A DNA stretch of 49,917 bases from NCBI GenBank assembly GCA_018818925.1, contig JAHJQZ010000023.1, positions 1 to 49,917 of the forward strand, in the 5' to 3' direction. Source of the DNA: Alphaproteobacteria bacterium (GTDB taxonomy: Bacteria > Pseudomonadota > Alphaproteobacteria > Rhizobiales > Devosiaceae). Within the stretch, counting starts at the first letter, position 1; the number at the start of each line of letters is the position of its first letter. Made by a program: the position numbers and the translations under genes. The notes under the pieces are model-generated. The model was not told the DNA's origin. It ran no database searches and saw only the letters and a program-made list of their open reading frames with translations. This document shows positions 32,898 to 40,478 of the stretch, piece after piece.

Positions 32898-33359
32898 ATG
32901 GTCAATCTGCACGGAACCGGCATCGTTCTGGGGGGCCACGGCCTGATGCTGCGCGGCCGATCCGGCTCCGGCAAGTCGCTGCTCGCCCTGCAACTGCTCG
33001 ATATCTGGCGCGACCGGGGCGAGGCGGCGTTCCTGGTCGCCGACGACCGGATCGAGATCACAGTCGAAAACGGCCGCCTCGTCATGTCGGCTCCGCCCAA
33101 CATCGCCGGGCTGATCGAACTGCGCGGGCGCGGCATCGTCGGACGCCCGAGTGTGGCGCGTGCGCCGTTGGATCTTGTCGTCGACATGACCGGCGAGCTC
33201 GTCCGTTTTCTCGAGGACGAAGACCTCGAAACCGAGCTCGAAGGCGCCAGACTGGCCCGATGCCCGGTGCCCGAGCGCAGCGTGGTGGACAGCGCCCACC
33301 AAGTCCTGCTCGTTTCCGAGGCCGTGGCGCAATTGCCGCCGCCTCGAACCGCCGCCTAA
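32898..33359 (+). CDS. hprK: HPr kinase/phosphorylase, C-terminal-domain-only type
   Basis: The product is 153 residues, about half the length of Gram-positive HprK (around 310), because only the C-terminal catalytic domain is present, as is usual in alphaproteobacteria. Walker A is GRSGSGKS (20-27), followed by LVADDRIEI. The family signature region is IAGLIELRGRGIVG, and VDMTGELVRFLEDED follows. It phosphorylates HPr on the regulatory Ser. It lies 9 bases after chvG, with AGGAGGCAAAG as ribosome site. Confidence 0.93.
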   Translation: MVNLHGTGIVLGGHGLMLRGRSGSGKSLLALQLLDIWRDRGEAAFLVADDRIEITVENGRLVMSAPPNIAGLIELRGRGIVGRPSVARAPLDLVVDMTGELVRFLEDEDLETELEGARLARCPVPERSVVDSAHQVLLVSEAVAQLPPPRTAA

Positions 33360-33432
33360 AAAAGGACTTGAAACCGAGCGCGCGCCAGCCGAGACTCGGC
33401 GGCGACTGCAAATTTGCCGCCCGGGGAAGAGT

Positions 33433-33831
33433 ATGATCGGCATGGTTCTTGTAACGCATGGCCGGCTTGCGGAGGAATTTCGCGCCGCGCTGCAACATGT
33501 GGTGGGTCCGCAGGAGGCGTGCGAGACCATCTCGATCGGCCCCGACGACGACATGGAAGAGCGGCGCAACGACATCGTCTCGGCCGTCGGCCGGGTCGAT
33601 GCCGGCGAAGGCGTCGTCATCCTGACCGACATGTTCGGCGGCACGCCCTCCAATCTCGCCATTTCGGTGATGCAGAACCGCGAGGTCGAGGTCATCGCCG
33701 GCGTCAACCTGCCCATGCTGGTCAAGCTGGCGCGAGTGCGCGGCGAAATGGACATGAAGGCGGCCGTGCGCGAAGCCCAGGACGCGGGGCGCAAGTATAT
33801 CAACGTCGCCAACGACGTTCTGGGAGGCTGA
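33433..33831 (+). CDS. PTS system mannose-type EIIA protein
   Basis: The product is 132 residues of the EIIA-Man fold. The phosphorylated His is residue 9 (MIGMVLVTHGRLAEEFR). VILTDMFGGTPSNLAISVMQ is the family core, and VEVIAGVNLPMLVKLARV follows. No EIIB or EIIC sugar-transport domain is nearby, so this is the regulatory PTS of alphaproteobacteria (often called PtsM, ManX or EIIA-Man). It would receive phosphate from HPr and signal rather than transport. Confidence 0.93.
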   Translation: MIGMVLVTHGRLAEEFRAALQHVVGPQEACETISIGPDDDMEERRNDIVSAVGRVDAGEGVVILTDMFGGTPSNLAISVMQNREVEVIAGVNLPMLVKLARVRGEMDMKAAVREAQDAGRKYINVANDVLGG

Positions 33832-33835
33832 ACCA

Positions 33836-34156
33836 TTGCCCAACTCTGGTGTTGCCGACGCCGGACGCGCGCTGTGCCAGCGCGTGCTGATCTGCAACAA
33901 GAAGGGTCTGCACGCCCGCGCCTCGGCGCGTTTCGTGCGCACGGTCGAATGCTTCGACGCCGAGATCAGCGTCGTCAAGGACGGCATCACGGTCGCGGGC
34001 ACCTCGATCATGGGCCTGATGATGCTCGGTGCCGGCCCGGGCTCGACGATTTTCATCACGGCGCGCGGGCTTCAGGCGCGCGAGGCCCTGGAATCGCTGG
34101 TCGACCTGGTCAGCTGCGGTTTCGACGAGGACGCCGAGAGCGGCGGCGACGAATAG
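33836..34156 (+). CDS. ptsH: Phosphocarrier protein HPr
   Basis: The product is 106 residues if TTG 33836 is the start (GGGAGG 8 bases ahead); no nearby ATG fits the frame. The active His is residue 26 in NKKGLHARASARF, and the regulatory Ser is residue 57 in AGTSIMGLMMLGAGPG, the target of HprK. An acidic tail (DEDAESGGDE) extends past the usual HPr end near residue 95. It links EI-Ntr (not in the window) to the EIIA protein encoded 4 bases upstream. Confidence 0.93.
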   Translation: MPNSGVADAGRALCQRVLICNKKGLHARASARFVRTVECFDAEISVVKDGITVAGTSIMGLMMLGAGPGSTIFITARGLQAREALESLVDLVSCGFDEDAESGGDE

Positions 34157-34277
34157 GCGCTTCGGCGCGACCGGCCGGCTCGCGCATGCTATTTTTCGGT
34201 GTCACGGCGATTCTGGCTTTGGACAATGGATGGATCGGCCGCGCGGACTTCGAACCGGCGGACGGGAGGCAAGGCAT

Positions 34278-34799
34278 ATGATCAGGCGGCTGATCTCGGT
34301 CCTGGGCGGCGTGGCGATCGGGCTGTCGGCCTCGCAATTCCCCGAATTCGCCCAGCAGTATGAACAGCGCCTCGGCGGCGCCGTCGCCGAGCTGCGCGTC
34401 ATCGCTGAAAAATTCGACGCCGCGGCGGCGCGGGCAGGTCTATCCCGGCAGGAGGCGCTCGGCACCTATCGAGAGACCGACATCGCGTTCCTTGCCGGGC
34501 AGGGCGAGGACATCGGTTCAACGCTCGCGCGCTACGAGCGCCTCGAAACCCAGCTCGACGCCCTCGAAAATGCCAATATCGTCACCCGCGTCACCGGCTT
34601 CGCGCGCTATTACGATCCCGAGATCGGTGCCAGCGCCCTTGAAGCCTACAATCCGGCCGTGCCGGTGACGACGGAAGGCTTCGCCTATGCCGGGATCGGC
34701 GTGCTTGTCGGCTACGCGCTGTTCGGCTTGCTCGGCTGGGCCGGGGCGCGGCCATTCCGTCGCCGGCGCTCGCGCGTCCGTGTCGAGCGCGACACCTAA
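34278..34799 (+). CDS. DUF2937 family membrane protein
   Basis: The product is 173 residues from ATG 34278, with GGGAGGCAAGGCAT ahead. MIRRLISVLGGVAIGLSASQ FPEFAQQYEQRLGGAVAEL is the family N-terminus: a short hydrophobic stretch, then an amphipathic coil. A second hydrophobic helix (FAYAGIGVLVGYALFGLLGW) and a basic tail (RPFRRRRSRVRVERDT) lie at the C-terminus. DUF2937 proteins have no known function. Topology is likely two spans with a central coiled region in the periplasm. Confidence 0.8.
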   Translation: MIRRLISVLGGVAIGLSASQFPEFAQQYEQRLGGAVAELRVIAEKFDAAAARAGLSRQEALGTYRETDIAFLAGQGEDIGSTLARYERLETQLDALENANIVTRVTGFARYYDPEIGASALEAYNPAVPVTTEGFAYAGIGVLVGYALFGLLGWAGARPFRRRRSRVRVERDT

Positions 34800-34803
34800 A
34801 GAC

Positions 34804-34855
34804 ATAAACATTTCTTTATATCCTTATTGTCTGCGCAAGGCTGGCCGCGTATAAG
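34804..34855 (+). promoter_or_regulatory. ahcY promoter with an upstream palindrome
   Basis: TTGTCT (34827-34832) and TATAAG (34850-34855) are exactly 17 bases apart, a good sigma-70 promoter some 45 bases before the ahcY ATG. Just upstream, ATAAA (34804-34808) and TTTAT (34815-34819) form an inverted repeat with 6 bases between. It resembles AT-rich sites proposed for SAH-responsive ArsR-type regulators; I cannot confirm that. Confidence 0.5.
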
Positions 34856-34900
34856 GCGGGCTTCGAACCACCCTCTAGAGACACGAAGCGGAGACCGTTG

Positions 34901-36295
34901 ATGTCCCAGGACTATGCCGTCAAGGATATTGCCCTCGCCGATTGGGGCCGCAAGGAACTCGACATGGCCGAGGTCGAAATGCCCGGCCTGATGGCCATTC
35001 GTGCCGAATATGCCGCGCGCCAGCCCCTCAAGGGCGCCCGCATCGCCGGCTCGCTGCACATGACCATCCAGACCGCGGTCCTGATCGAGACGCTCGCCGC
35101 GCTCGGCGCCGAAGTGCGCTGGGCCTCGTGCAACATCTATTCGACCCAGGATCACGCCGCCGCCGCCATCGCGGCCGCCGGCATCCCGGTCTTCGCCCAC
35201 AAGGGCGAGACCCTCAAGGAATACTGGCAGTTCGCCGACCGCATTCTCGACTGGGGCAATGGCGAGACCGCCAACATGATCCTTGACGACGGCGGCGACG
35301 CGACGCTGCTGGTCACCCTCGGCACCAAGGCCGGAAAGGACCCGTCCGTTCTCGCCCATCCCAAGTCCGAGGAAGAAGAAGAGCTCTTTACGGTCATCAA
35401 GGCCCGCCTCGCCCGGGAGCCGGGCTTTTATGCGAAGTGCCAGGCCAACATCAAGGGCGTCTCCGAAGAGACCACCACCGGCGTCATGCGCCTTTATCAG
35501 ATGGAAAAGCGCGGCGAACTGCCCTTCCCGGCCATCAATGTCAATGACAGCGTCACCAAATCGAAATTCGACAACAAGTACGGCTGCAAGGAATCGCTGG
35601 TCGACGCCATCCGCCGCGGCACCGACGTGATGATGGCCGGCAAGGTCGCCATCGTCTGCGGCTATGGCGATGTCGGCAAGGGCTCCGCCGCGTCCCTCAA
35701 GGGTGCCGGCGCCCGCGTCCTCGTTACCGAGGTCGATCCGATCTGCGCCCTGCAGGCCGCGATGGACGGGTTCGAGGTCGTAACGCTTAGCGATGCCGCG
35801 CACCGCGCCGACATCGTCGTCACCGCCACGGGCAACAAGAGTGTGGTGACGCTCGACGACATGAAGAAGCTCAAGGACATGGCCATTGTCTGCAATATCG
35901 GCCATTTCGACAACGAGATCGAAGTCGCCGATCTGCAGAACTTCAAGTGGACCGAAGTCAAGCCGCAGGTCGATATCGTCGAATTGGCCGAAGGTCGCCG
36001 CATCGTGCTTTTGTCCAGGGGGCGCCTGGTCAATCTCGGCAATGCCACCGGCCACCCGAGTTTCGTGATGAGCGCCTCGTTCTCCAACCAGACCCTCGCC
36101 CAGATCGACTTGTGGACCGGCGGCGCCAAGTACCAGAACAAGGTCTACGTGCTGCCCAAGCATCTCGACGAAAAGGTTGCGGCCCTGCACCTCGCCAAAC
36201 TCGGCGCCAGGCTGACGGTGCTCAGCGACGAACAGGCCGCCTATATCGGCGTCACGCCGACAGGCCCGTTCAAGACCGATCAGTACCGCTACTAG
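34901..36295 (+). CDS. ahcY: Adenosylhomocysteinase
   Basis: The product is 464 residues from ATG 34901 ([20 protein letters not shown]); a TTG codon just before is in frame and less likely. The NAD-binding motif is [13 protein letters not shown], active-site segments are [16 protein letters not shown] and [17 protein letters not shown], and the conserved C-terminus ends KTDQYRY. It splits S-adenosylhomocysteine into adenosine and homocysteine, which keeps methylation going. It lies next to divL in the usual rhizobial arrangement. A hairpin-rich repeat begins 6 bases after its stop. Confidence 0.97.
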   Translation: MSQDYAVKDIALADWGRKELDMAEVEMPGLMAIRAEYAARQPLKGARIAGSLHMTIQTAVLIETLAALGAEVRWASCNIYSTQDHAAAAIAAAGIPVFAHKGETLKEYWQFADRILDWGNGETANMILDDGGDATLLVTLGTKAGKDPSVLAHPKSEEEEELFTVIKARLAREPGFYAKCQANIKGVSEETTTGVMRLYQMEKRGELPFPAINVNDSVTKSKFDNKYGCKESLVDAIRRGTDVMMAGKVAIVCGYGDVGKGSAASLKGAGARVLVTEVDPICALQAAMDGFEVVTLSDAAHRADIVVTATGNKSVVTLDDMKKLKDMAIVCNIGHFDNEIEVADLQNFKWTEVKPQVDIVELAEGRRIVLLSRGRLVNLGNATGHPSFVMSASFSNQTLAQIDLWTGGAKYQNKVYVLPKHLDEKVAALHLAKLGARLTVLSDEQAAYIGVTPTGPFKTDQYRY

Positions 36296-36300
36296 GACGT

Positions 36301-36498
36301 TTCATGTCAGTTGGAAACGGGTGCTTTCTTCACCTCTCCCTTGGGGGAGAGGTCGACGCGAAGCGGCGGGTGAGGGGGCCTTGCCGCAAACGCTGAGCCT
36401 AGGCCCCCTCACCCGGACCTTCGCTTTGCTACGGTCCGACCTCTCCCCCAAGGGAGAGGTGCAAGCTGTCGGGCGGGCCGTTTCCGTCAAGACGTGAA
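36301..36498. repeat. Hairpin-rich dispersed repeat with terminal inverted repeats, copy 1
   Basis: 198 bases. The ends TTCATGTC (36301-36308) and GACGTGAA (36491-36498) are inverted repeats with one mismatch. Inside, CACCTCTCCCTTGGGGGAGA and TCTCCCCCAAGGGAGAGGTG are inverted, so the whole can fold into one long hairpin. ACTAGGA occurs on both sides (36291-36297 and 36503-36509). A second copy lies at 47923-48121. It carries no ORF and looks like a MITE or RIME-type intergenic element. Confidence 0.75.
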
Positions 36499-36557
36499 AT
36501 AGACTAGGAGCGCCGTTTCGAGCGCGCTCGCGCGGCTCGATATCACGATGCCTTTCG

Positions 36558-36584
36558 AACCGGCGCTTTCGGGCGCCGGTTTTT
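36558..36584 (+). terminator. Rho-independent terminator between ahcY and divL
   Basis: ACCGGCGC (36559-36566) and GCGCCGGT (36573-36580) pair perfectly around TTTCGG, followed by TTTT, with A36558/T36581 extending the stem. It would end plus-strand transcripts from ahcY, or a small RNA made from the 36500-36560 segment. Confidence 0.7.
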
Positions 36585-36775
36585 GCATGGCATTGCTGCG
36601 ACTCCATGGCCTCTGTGCAAAATCTCGCCCCTGCCAATTCTCCCCTTCAACCCGATTCCGGCGGCAGTTATTGTACCTGTGATTCGGCGGTAGATGGGGT
36701 TGGTGCTTCGCCGGTCTCCTGCGCTCGGGGCGAGCGCGAAAATTGAAACGAGAATTTCGGCGCAAGGGGCACGGC

Positions 36776-39238
36776 ATGCGCAATGCATGGTTCCGTAACA
36801 GAGTTGGATTCTGCGCGACAGGCGCAGTCCTTCTCACCCCCTTTGCCACCACCCCCGCCAATGCCCAGAGCCTTGTCTCTGCCTACATGACCGGCGTTGC
36901 CCCCATCGCCATCGCGGCCGGCGCCGTGGTTTTCGGTCTTTCGGCCGCCGTCGTGCTCATCCGCGCCCGCCAGCGCGACCGCAAGTCGGCCGAAGCCGCC
37001 CGCACCCATCTCGCCCGGCTGCGCGCCGAACTCGACCAGGCCCAGGCCATTCTCGAGGGCATGCCCGAGGTCACCGTGCGCTGGAACGATCTGGCGCCGG
37101 GTCCGGCGGTCTTCGGACATCCCGCCGCCATCCTGCCATCCGGTATCGATCGCGACGCCCTGCTCGATTTCACCCGCTGGCTGCCCCGCGACGACGCCGA
37201 AGTGCTGATTTTAAGCGTGGCCCGCCTGCGCTCAGCCGGCGAGCCGTTCGATATCGGCATCACCGCCAGTGACGGACGGCGCGTCTGCGCCGTCGGCCGC
37301 GCCATCGGCGGCGCCGCCGTGCTGCGCCTGCGCGCCAGCACCGCCGAGACGCATCGGGCCGAGCCGAGCGACAGTCCGAAACCGATCGACTGCCTCGCCG
37401 CCGAACGGCTGTTCGCGACGCTCGACGTGCCGGCCCTCGTCTGGTCGGCGGCGGATGGCACCGCCATCGCCAATCCCGCCGCCGTGGTCCTGGCCCGTGT
37501 GCTTGGGCGTCCGCACTTGTTCGCCGCGTCCGATCGCACGGCGCATGCAAGGGCGCTGGCACAGGCCGGCGGTGCCACGGTGCTGCGCAACAAGCGTATC
37601 GGCGAGGCCAGGTTCGACGTCGCCCTGTCCGCCCTTGTCGACGGCTACGTCGCCTGCCTTGTCCCGGTTGGCGAAGACAGGGCGCCGTCGCCCCTGGTCT
37701 CCGCCGCCCCGACCGCTTCCATGGCCGGCGATATCGGCGCCATCATCGATGCCATCGAGCGGCCTATCGCCGTTTTCGACATCCGGGGCAAGCTGGTCAG
37801 GGCCAATCGCGCCTATGCCGCGTTCTGGACGCTCGAGGAGAATTACCTCAAGCCCGGCACCTCCGAGCAGGACATGCTCGACCGCCTAAGGACCAAGGGG
37901 CAGCTGCCCGCGGTGATCGATTATCGCGAATGGCGCTCCAAGCATCTTGCTTCCTACGCCCTGAGCGCCCCGCGCGAATCGCTCTGGCACCTGCCCGACG
38001 GCCGCGCCGTCAGTGTTTCGGCGGTGCCGATGTCGGCCGGCGGCGTCATCTACGTCTTCAACGACCTGACCGAGCGCCTCGCTCTCGAAACCCGCTACAA
38101 TGCCTTGAACCGCGTGCAGAACGAAACGCTCAACGCCCTCAACGAGGGCGTTGCCGTGTTCGGCACCAATGGCAGGCTGACCCTCGCCAATCCGCGCCTG
38201 TCGAGCCTTTGGAAGCTGCCGATCAACCTGATCGCGCGCCATCCCCATATCGACGAGATCGCCTCGACCTGCGACGCGGCCATGCCCGAGGACGGCGCCA
38301 CCATCTGGGCCGGTCTCAAGCAGGTCGTCATCGACCTCAACCCGACGCGCTCCGACCGATCCGGCCGGCTGCGCCGCGCCGACGGGCGGCTGGTCGACTG
38401 GGCCTCTGTGCGCCTGCCGGACGGGCAGACCATGCTCACCTTCGCCGACGTCACCGAGAGCGCCAACTACCAGCAGGTGCTGAAGGAACGCAACGACGCC
38501 CTCGTCACCGCCGACCGGCTCAAGGACGCTTTCGTGCAGAACGTATCCTACGAGTTCCGCTCGCCGCTGACATCCATCATCGGTTTCGCCGAAGTGCTCG
38601 CCACCGGAGGCCTCGGGGAGCTCAACGATCGCCAGAAGGCCTATGCCGAGTATATAAGGGCCTCGTCCGCGACCCTCGGCGTACTGATCGACAACATCCT
38701 CGATCTCGCCACCGTCGATGCCGGCATTGCCGAGCTCGAACTGGCAAGGCAGGACGTTCCGACCCTCATTGAAAAAGCCCGGTCGGGCCTGGCCACGACG
38801 CTGGCTGTCGGCAGCGACATCACGCCGCTGAACCTGCGCGTCGAGATCGATCCCGACCTGCCCGTCTTCGTCGCCGACGGCACCCGAATCGTCCAGGCTC
38901 TCTACAACCTTTTGTCCAACGCCGTGCGCTATTCGCGCGATGGTGCCGAAATCCACCTCAAGGTGAAATCGCGCGGCAAGGATCGCATCCTGTTCGTCAT
39001 CGAGGACGAGGGCACGGTCCTGCCGGAGGAGGTCAAGGCGACGCTGACCCAGCGCTATGACGGCACCGCGTCCGAAATCCGCCAGCGCGACGCCGGGCTC
39101 GGCCTCACCATCGTGCGCGCCTTCGTCAACCTGCATGGCGGCACGCTCTCGGTCGACGAACTCGAGCCACGCGGCACCCGCATCACCGTCAACCTGCCGG
39201 CGCGCGCCGACGCGCTCACCTCCGGCGCGGCGGAATGA
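36776..39238 (+). CDS. divL: DivL-type PAS-domain cell-cycle kinase with Tyr in place of the phospho-His
   Basis: The product is 820 residues from ATG 36776 (AAGGGG 8 bases ahead). A signal/membrane-anchor region (about 1-65) and a coiled segment lead to a divergent sensor part (about 85-310) and two PAS domains (about 320-430 and 440-560). The dimerisation helix reads FVQNVSYEFRSPLTSI; the residue at 592, normally the phosphorylated His, is Tyr. This is the defining mark of DivL, the Caulobacter regulator of CckA. The ATPase part has LYNLLSNAVRYS and GLGLTIVRAF, but DEGTVLPEE replaces the DxGxG box. Its end overlaps tsaE by ATGA. Confidence 0.88.
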   Translation: MRNAWFRNRVGFCATGAVLLTPFATTPANAQSLVSAYMTGVAPIAIAAGAVVFGLSAAVVLIRARQRDRKSAEAARTHLARLRAELDQAQAILEGMPEVTVRWNDLAPGPAVFGHPAAILPSGIDRDALLDFTRWLPRDDAEVLILSVARLRSAGEPFDIGITASDGRRVCAVGRAIGGAAVLRLRASTAETHRAEPSDSPKPIDCLAAERLFATLDVPALVWSAADGTAIANPAAVVLARVLGRPHLFAASDRTAHARALAQAGGATVLRNKRIGEARFDVALSALVDGYVACLVPVGEDRAPSPLVSAAPTASMAGDIGAIIDAIERPIAVFDIRGKLVRANRAYAAFWTLEENYLKPGTSEQDMLDRLRTKGQLPAVIDYREWRSKHLASYALSAPRESLWHLPDGRAVSVSAVPMSAGGVIYVFNDLTERLALETRYNALNRVQNETLNALNEGVAVFGTNGRLTLANPRLSSLWKLPINLIARHPHIDEIASTCDAAMPEDGATIWAGLKQVVIDLNPTRSDRSGRLRRADGRLVDWASVRLPDGQTMLTFADVTESANYQQVLKERNDALVTADRLKDAFVQNVSYEFRSPLTSIIGFAEVLATGGLGELNDRQKAYAEYIRASSATLGVLIDNILDLATVDAGIAELELARQDVPTLIEKARSGLATTLAVGSDITPLNLRVEIDPDLPVFVADGTRIVQALYNLLSNAVRYSRDGAEIHLKVKSRGKDRILFVIEDEGTVLPEEVKATLTQRYDGTASEIRQRDAGLGLTIVRAFVNLHGGTLSVDELEPRGTRITVNLPARADALTSGAAE

Positions 39239-39717
39239 TCACGGCTTCTGCCGGCGCCTCTGCCATCGCCATCAGCGACGAAGCCGGCACCGCCCGGCTC
39301 GGCGCCGCCATCGCCGCGCGTCTCGGGCCCGGCATGCTTGTCCTGCTCGAAGGCGATCTCGGCGCCGGCAAGACGGCGCTGGCCCGTGCCATCGTCCGCA
39401 CGCTGCTCGGCGACGAGGCGCTCGAGGTACCCTCGCCGAGCTTTGCCCTCGTCCAGCCCTATGACGGCAACGGAATTTCGCTGCTGCATGCCGATTTCTA
39501 CCGGCTCGCCGATGCCTCCGAGACACAAGAACTCGGCCTGTTCGACGATCCGTCGACCGTTGTCCTCGTCGAATGGCCGGAGCGCGACCCATCGCTCGCC
39601 GGCGCGGCCGATCTCGTGGTCGCGTTGCGGCAGGCGGAAAGCGAGACCGGGCGGCTGGCGGTTCTGTCCTCGCCGAGCGGCAGGCTCGATTGCGGCCGGA
39701 TCGCCGCATCGCTGTAG
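39235..39717 (+). CDS. tsaE: tRNA threonylcarbamoyladenosine biosynthesis ATPase TsaE
   Basis: The product is 160 residues. Walker A is EGDLGAGKTALARA, the family motif EVPSPSFALVQPYD follows, then LLHADFYRLADASETQELGL and VVLVEWPER. TsaE hydrolyses ATP to cycle the TsaB-TsaD complex that makes t6A at position 37 of ANN-reading tRNAs. It starts inside the divL stop (ATGA overlap). It is about 35 bases from the murU-like gene, with no phosphotransferase gene between them. Confidence 0.95.
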   Translation: MITASAGASAIAISDEAGTARLGAAIAARLGPGMLVLLEGDLGAGKTALARAIVRTLLGDEALEVPSPSFALVQPYDGNGISLLHADFYRLADASETQELGLFDDPSTVVLVEWPERDPSLAGAADLVVALRQAESETGRLAVLSSPSGRLDCGRIAASL

Positions 39718-39752
39718 ACGAACCGCCTTCGTCCCGGCCATTGTCTTGTCCC

Positions 39753-40475
39753 ATGACTATCCGATTCCCGCCCGACGCCATCCTTCTTGCCGCCGGCCTC
39801 GGCACCCGGCTTAGGCCACTGACCGGGACGCGGCCGAAGCCGCTCGTCGCCGTCGCCGGCCAGCCGCTGATCGAGCGGGTGGTCGCGCCATTGGCGGGCG
39901 AGGGGCTCACGCGCTTCGCCGTCAACGCCCACTATCTGGCGGACCAGATGGCGGCGGCCGTCGACGCCCTGCCGCTGCGCTTTCCCGGTTGCCGCTTTTC
40001 CCTGTCGCGCGAGGACGAGGTGATGCTCGGCACCGGCGGCGGCGCTCGCGCGGCCCTGCCGCTCATCGAAACCGATCCGGTGCTCGTCGCCAATACCGAC
40101 GCCTTCTGGCGGCCGGCGGACGATAGGCCGCTCGCCCGCATGGCGGCCCGGTTCGACGCGGATCCCGATAGTGTGGTGCTGCTTTGCGCCCATCCGGCCT
40201 GCGCCCTCGGCTTCCGGCGCAGCCATGATTTCTGCCTCGACCCGAAATCGGCGATAACCAAGGATTCCGGCCTGCCGGTCATCTATGCCGGCGTGGTTCT
40301 GCTCGGCCGCGTCTGGTTCGCCGGCCGGCCCGACGGCCCGTTTTCCATGAACCGCATTTTCGAGGCGGCGCTGGAGCAGGACCGGCTGCGCGGCGTGCTC
40401 CTTGACGCCGAATGGTTCCATATCGGCGACCCCGAGGCGCGCGATGCCGCCGAGCGCCGGCTGCGGGAGGCATAG
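39753..40475 (+). CDS. murU: Nucleotidyltransferase, likely MurNAc-1-phosphate uridylyltransferase MurU
   Basis: The product is 240 residues from ATG 39753 (MTIRFPPDAILLAAGLGTRL). The NTP-transferase motif is ILLAAGLGTRLRPLTGTRPK PL; EVMLGTGGGARAALPL and VLVANTDAFW follow. Its size and place after tsaE match MurU, which with the kinase AmgK turns recycled MurNAc into UDP-MurNAc and bypasses early fosfomycin-sensitive steps. AmgK is normally encoded between tsaE and murU in this order of bacteria but is absent here. A general sugar-1-phosphate nucleotidyltransferase is the alternative. Confidence 0.8.
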   Translation: MTIRFPPDAILLAAGLGTRLRPLTGTRPKPLVAVAGQPLIERVVAPLAGEGLTRFAVNAHYLADQMAAAVDALPLRFPGCRFSLSREDEVMLGTGGGARAALPLIETDPVLVANTDAFWRPADDRPLARMAARFDADPDSVVLLCAHPACALGFRRSHDFCLDPKSAITKDSGLPVIYAGVVLLGRVWFAGRPDGPFSMNRIFEAALEQDRLRGVLLDAEWFHIGDPEARDAAERRLREA

Positions 40476-40478
40476 GCG

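Noticed and set aside
34800-34900. SAH or SAM riboswitch upstream of ahcY
   Set aside because: The leader after the predicted transcription start is only about 40 bases and shows none of the conserved riboswitch core sequences.
36291-36509. ACTAGGA direct repeats as proof of a target-site duplication for repeat copy 1
   Set aside because: The left copy includes the ahcY stop codon, and copy 2 has only a partial GCCTA match at its flanks, so it may be chance or part of the element; kept only as a hint.
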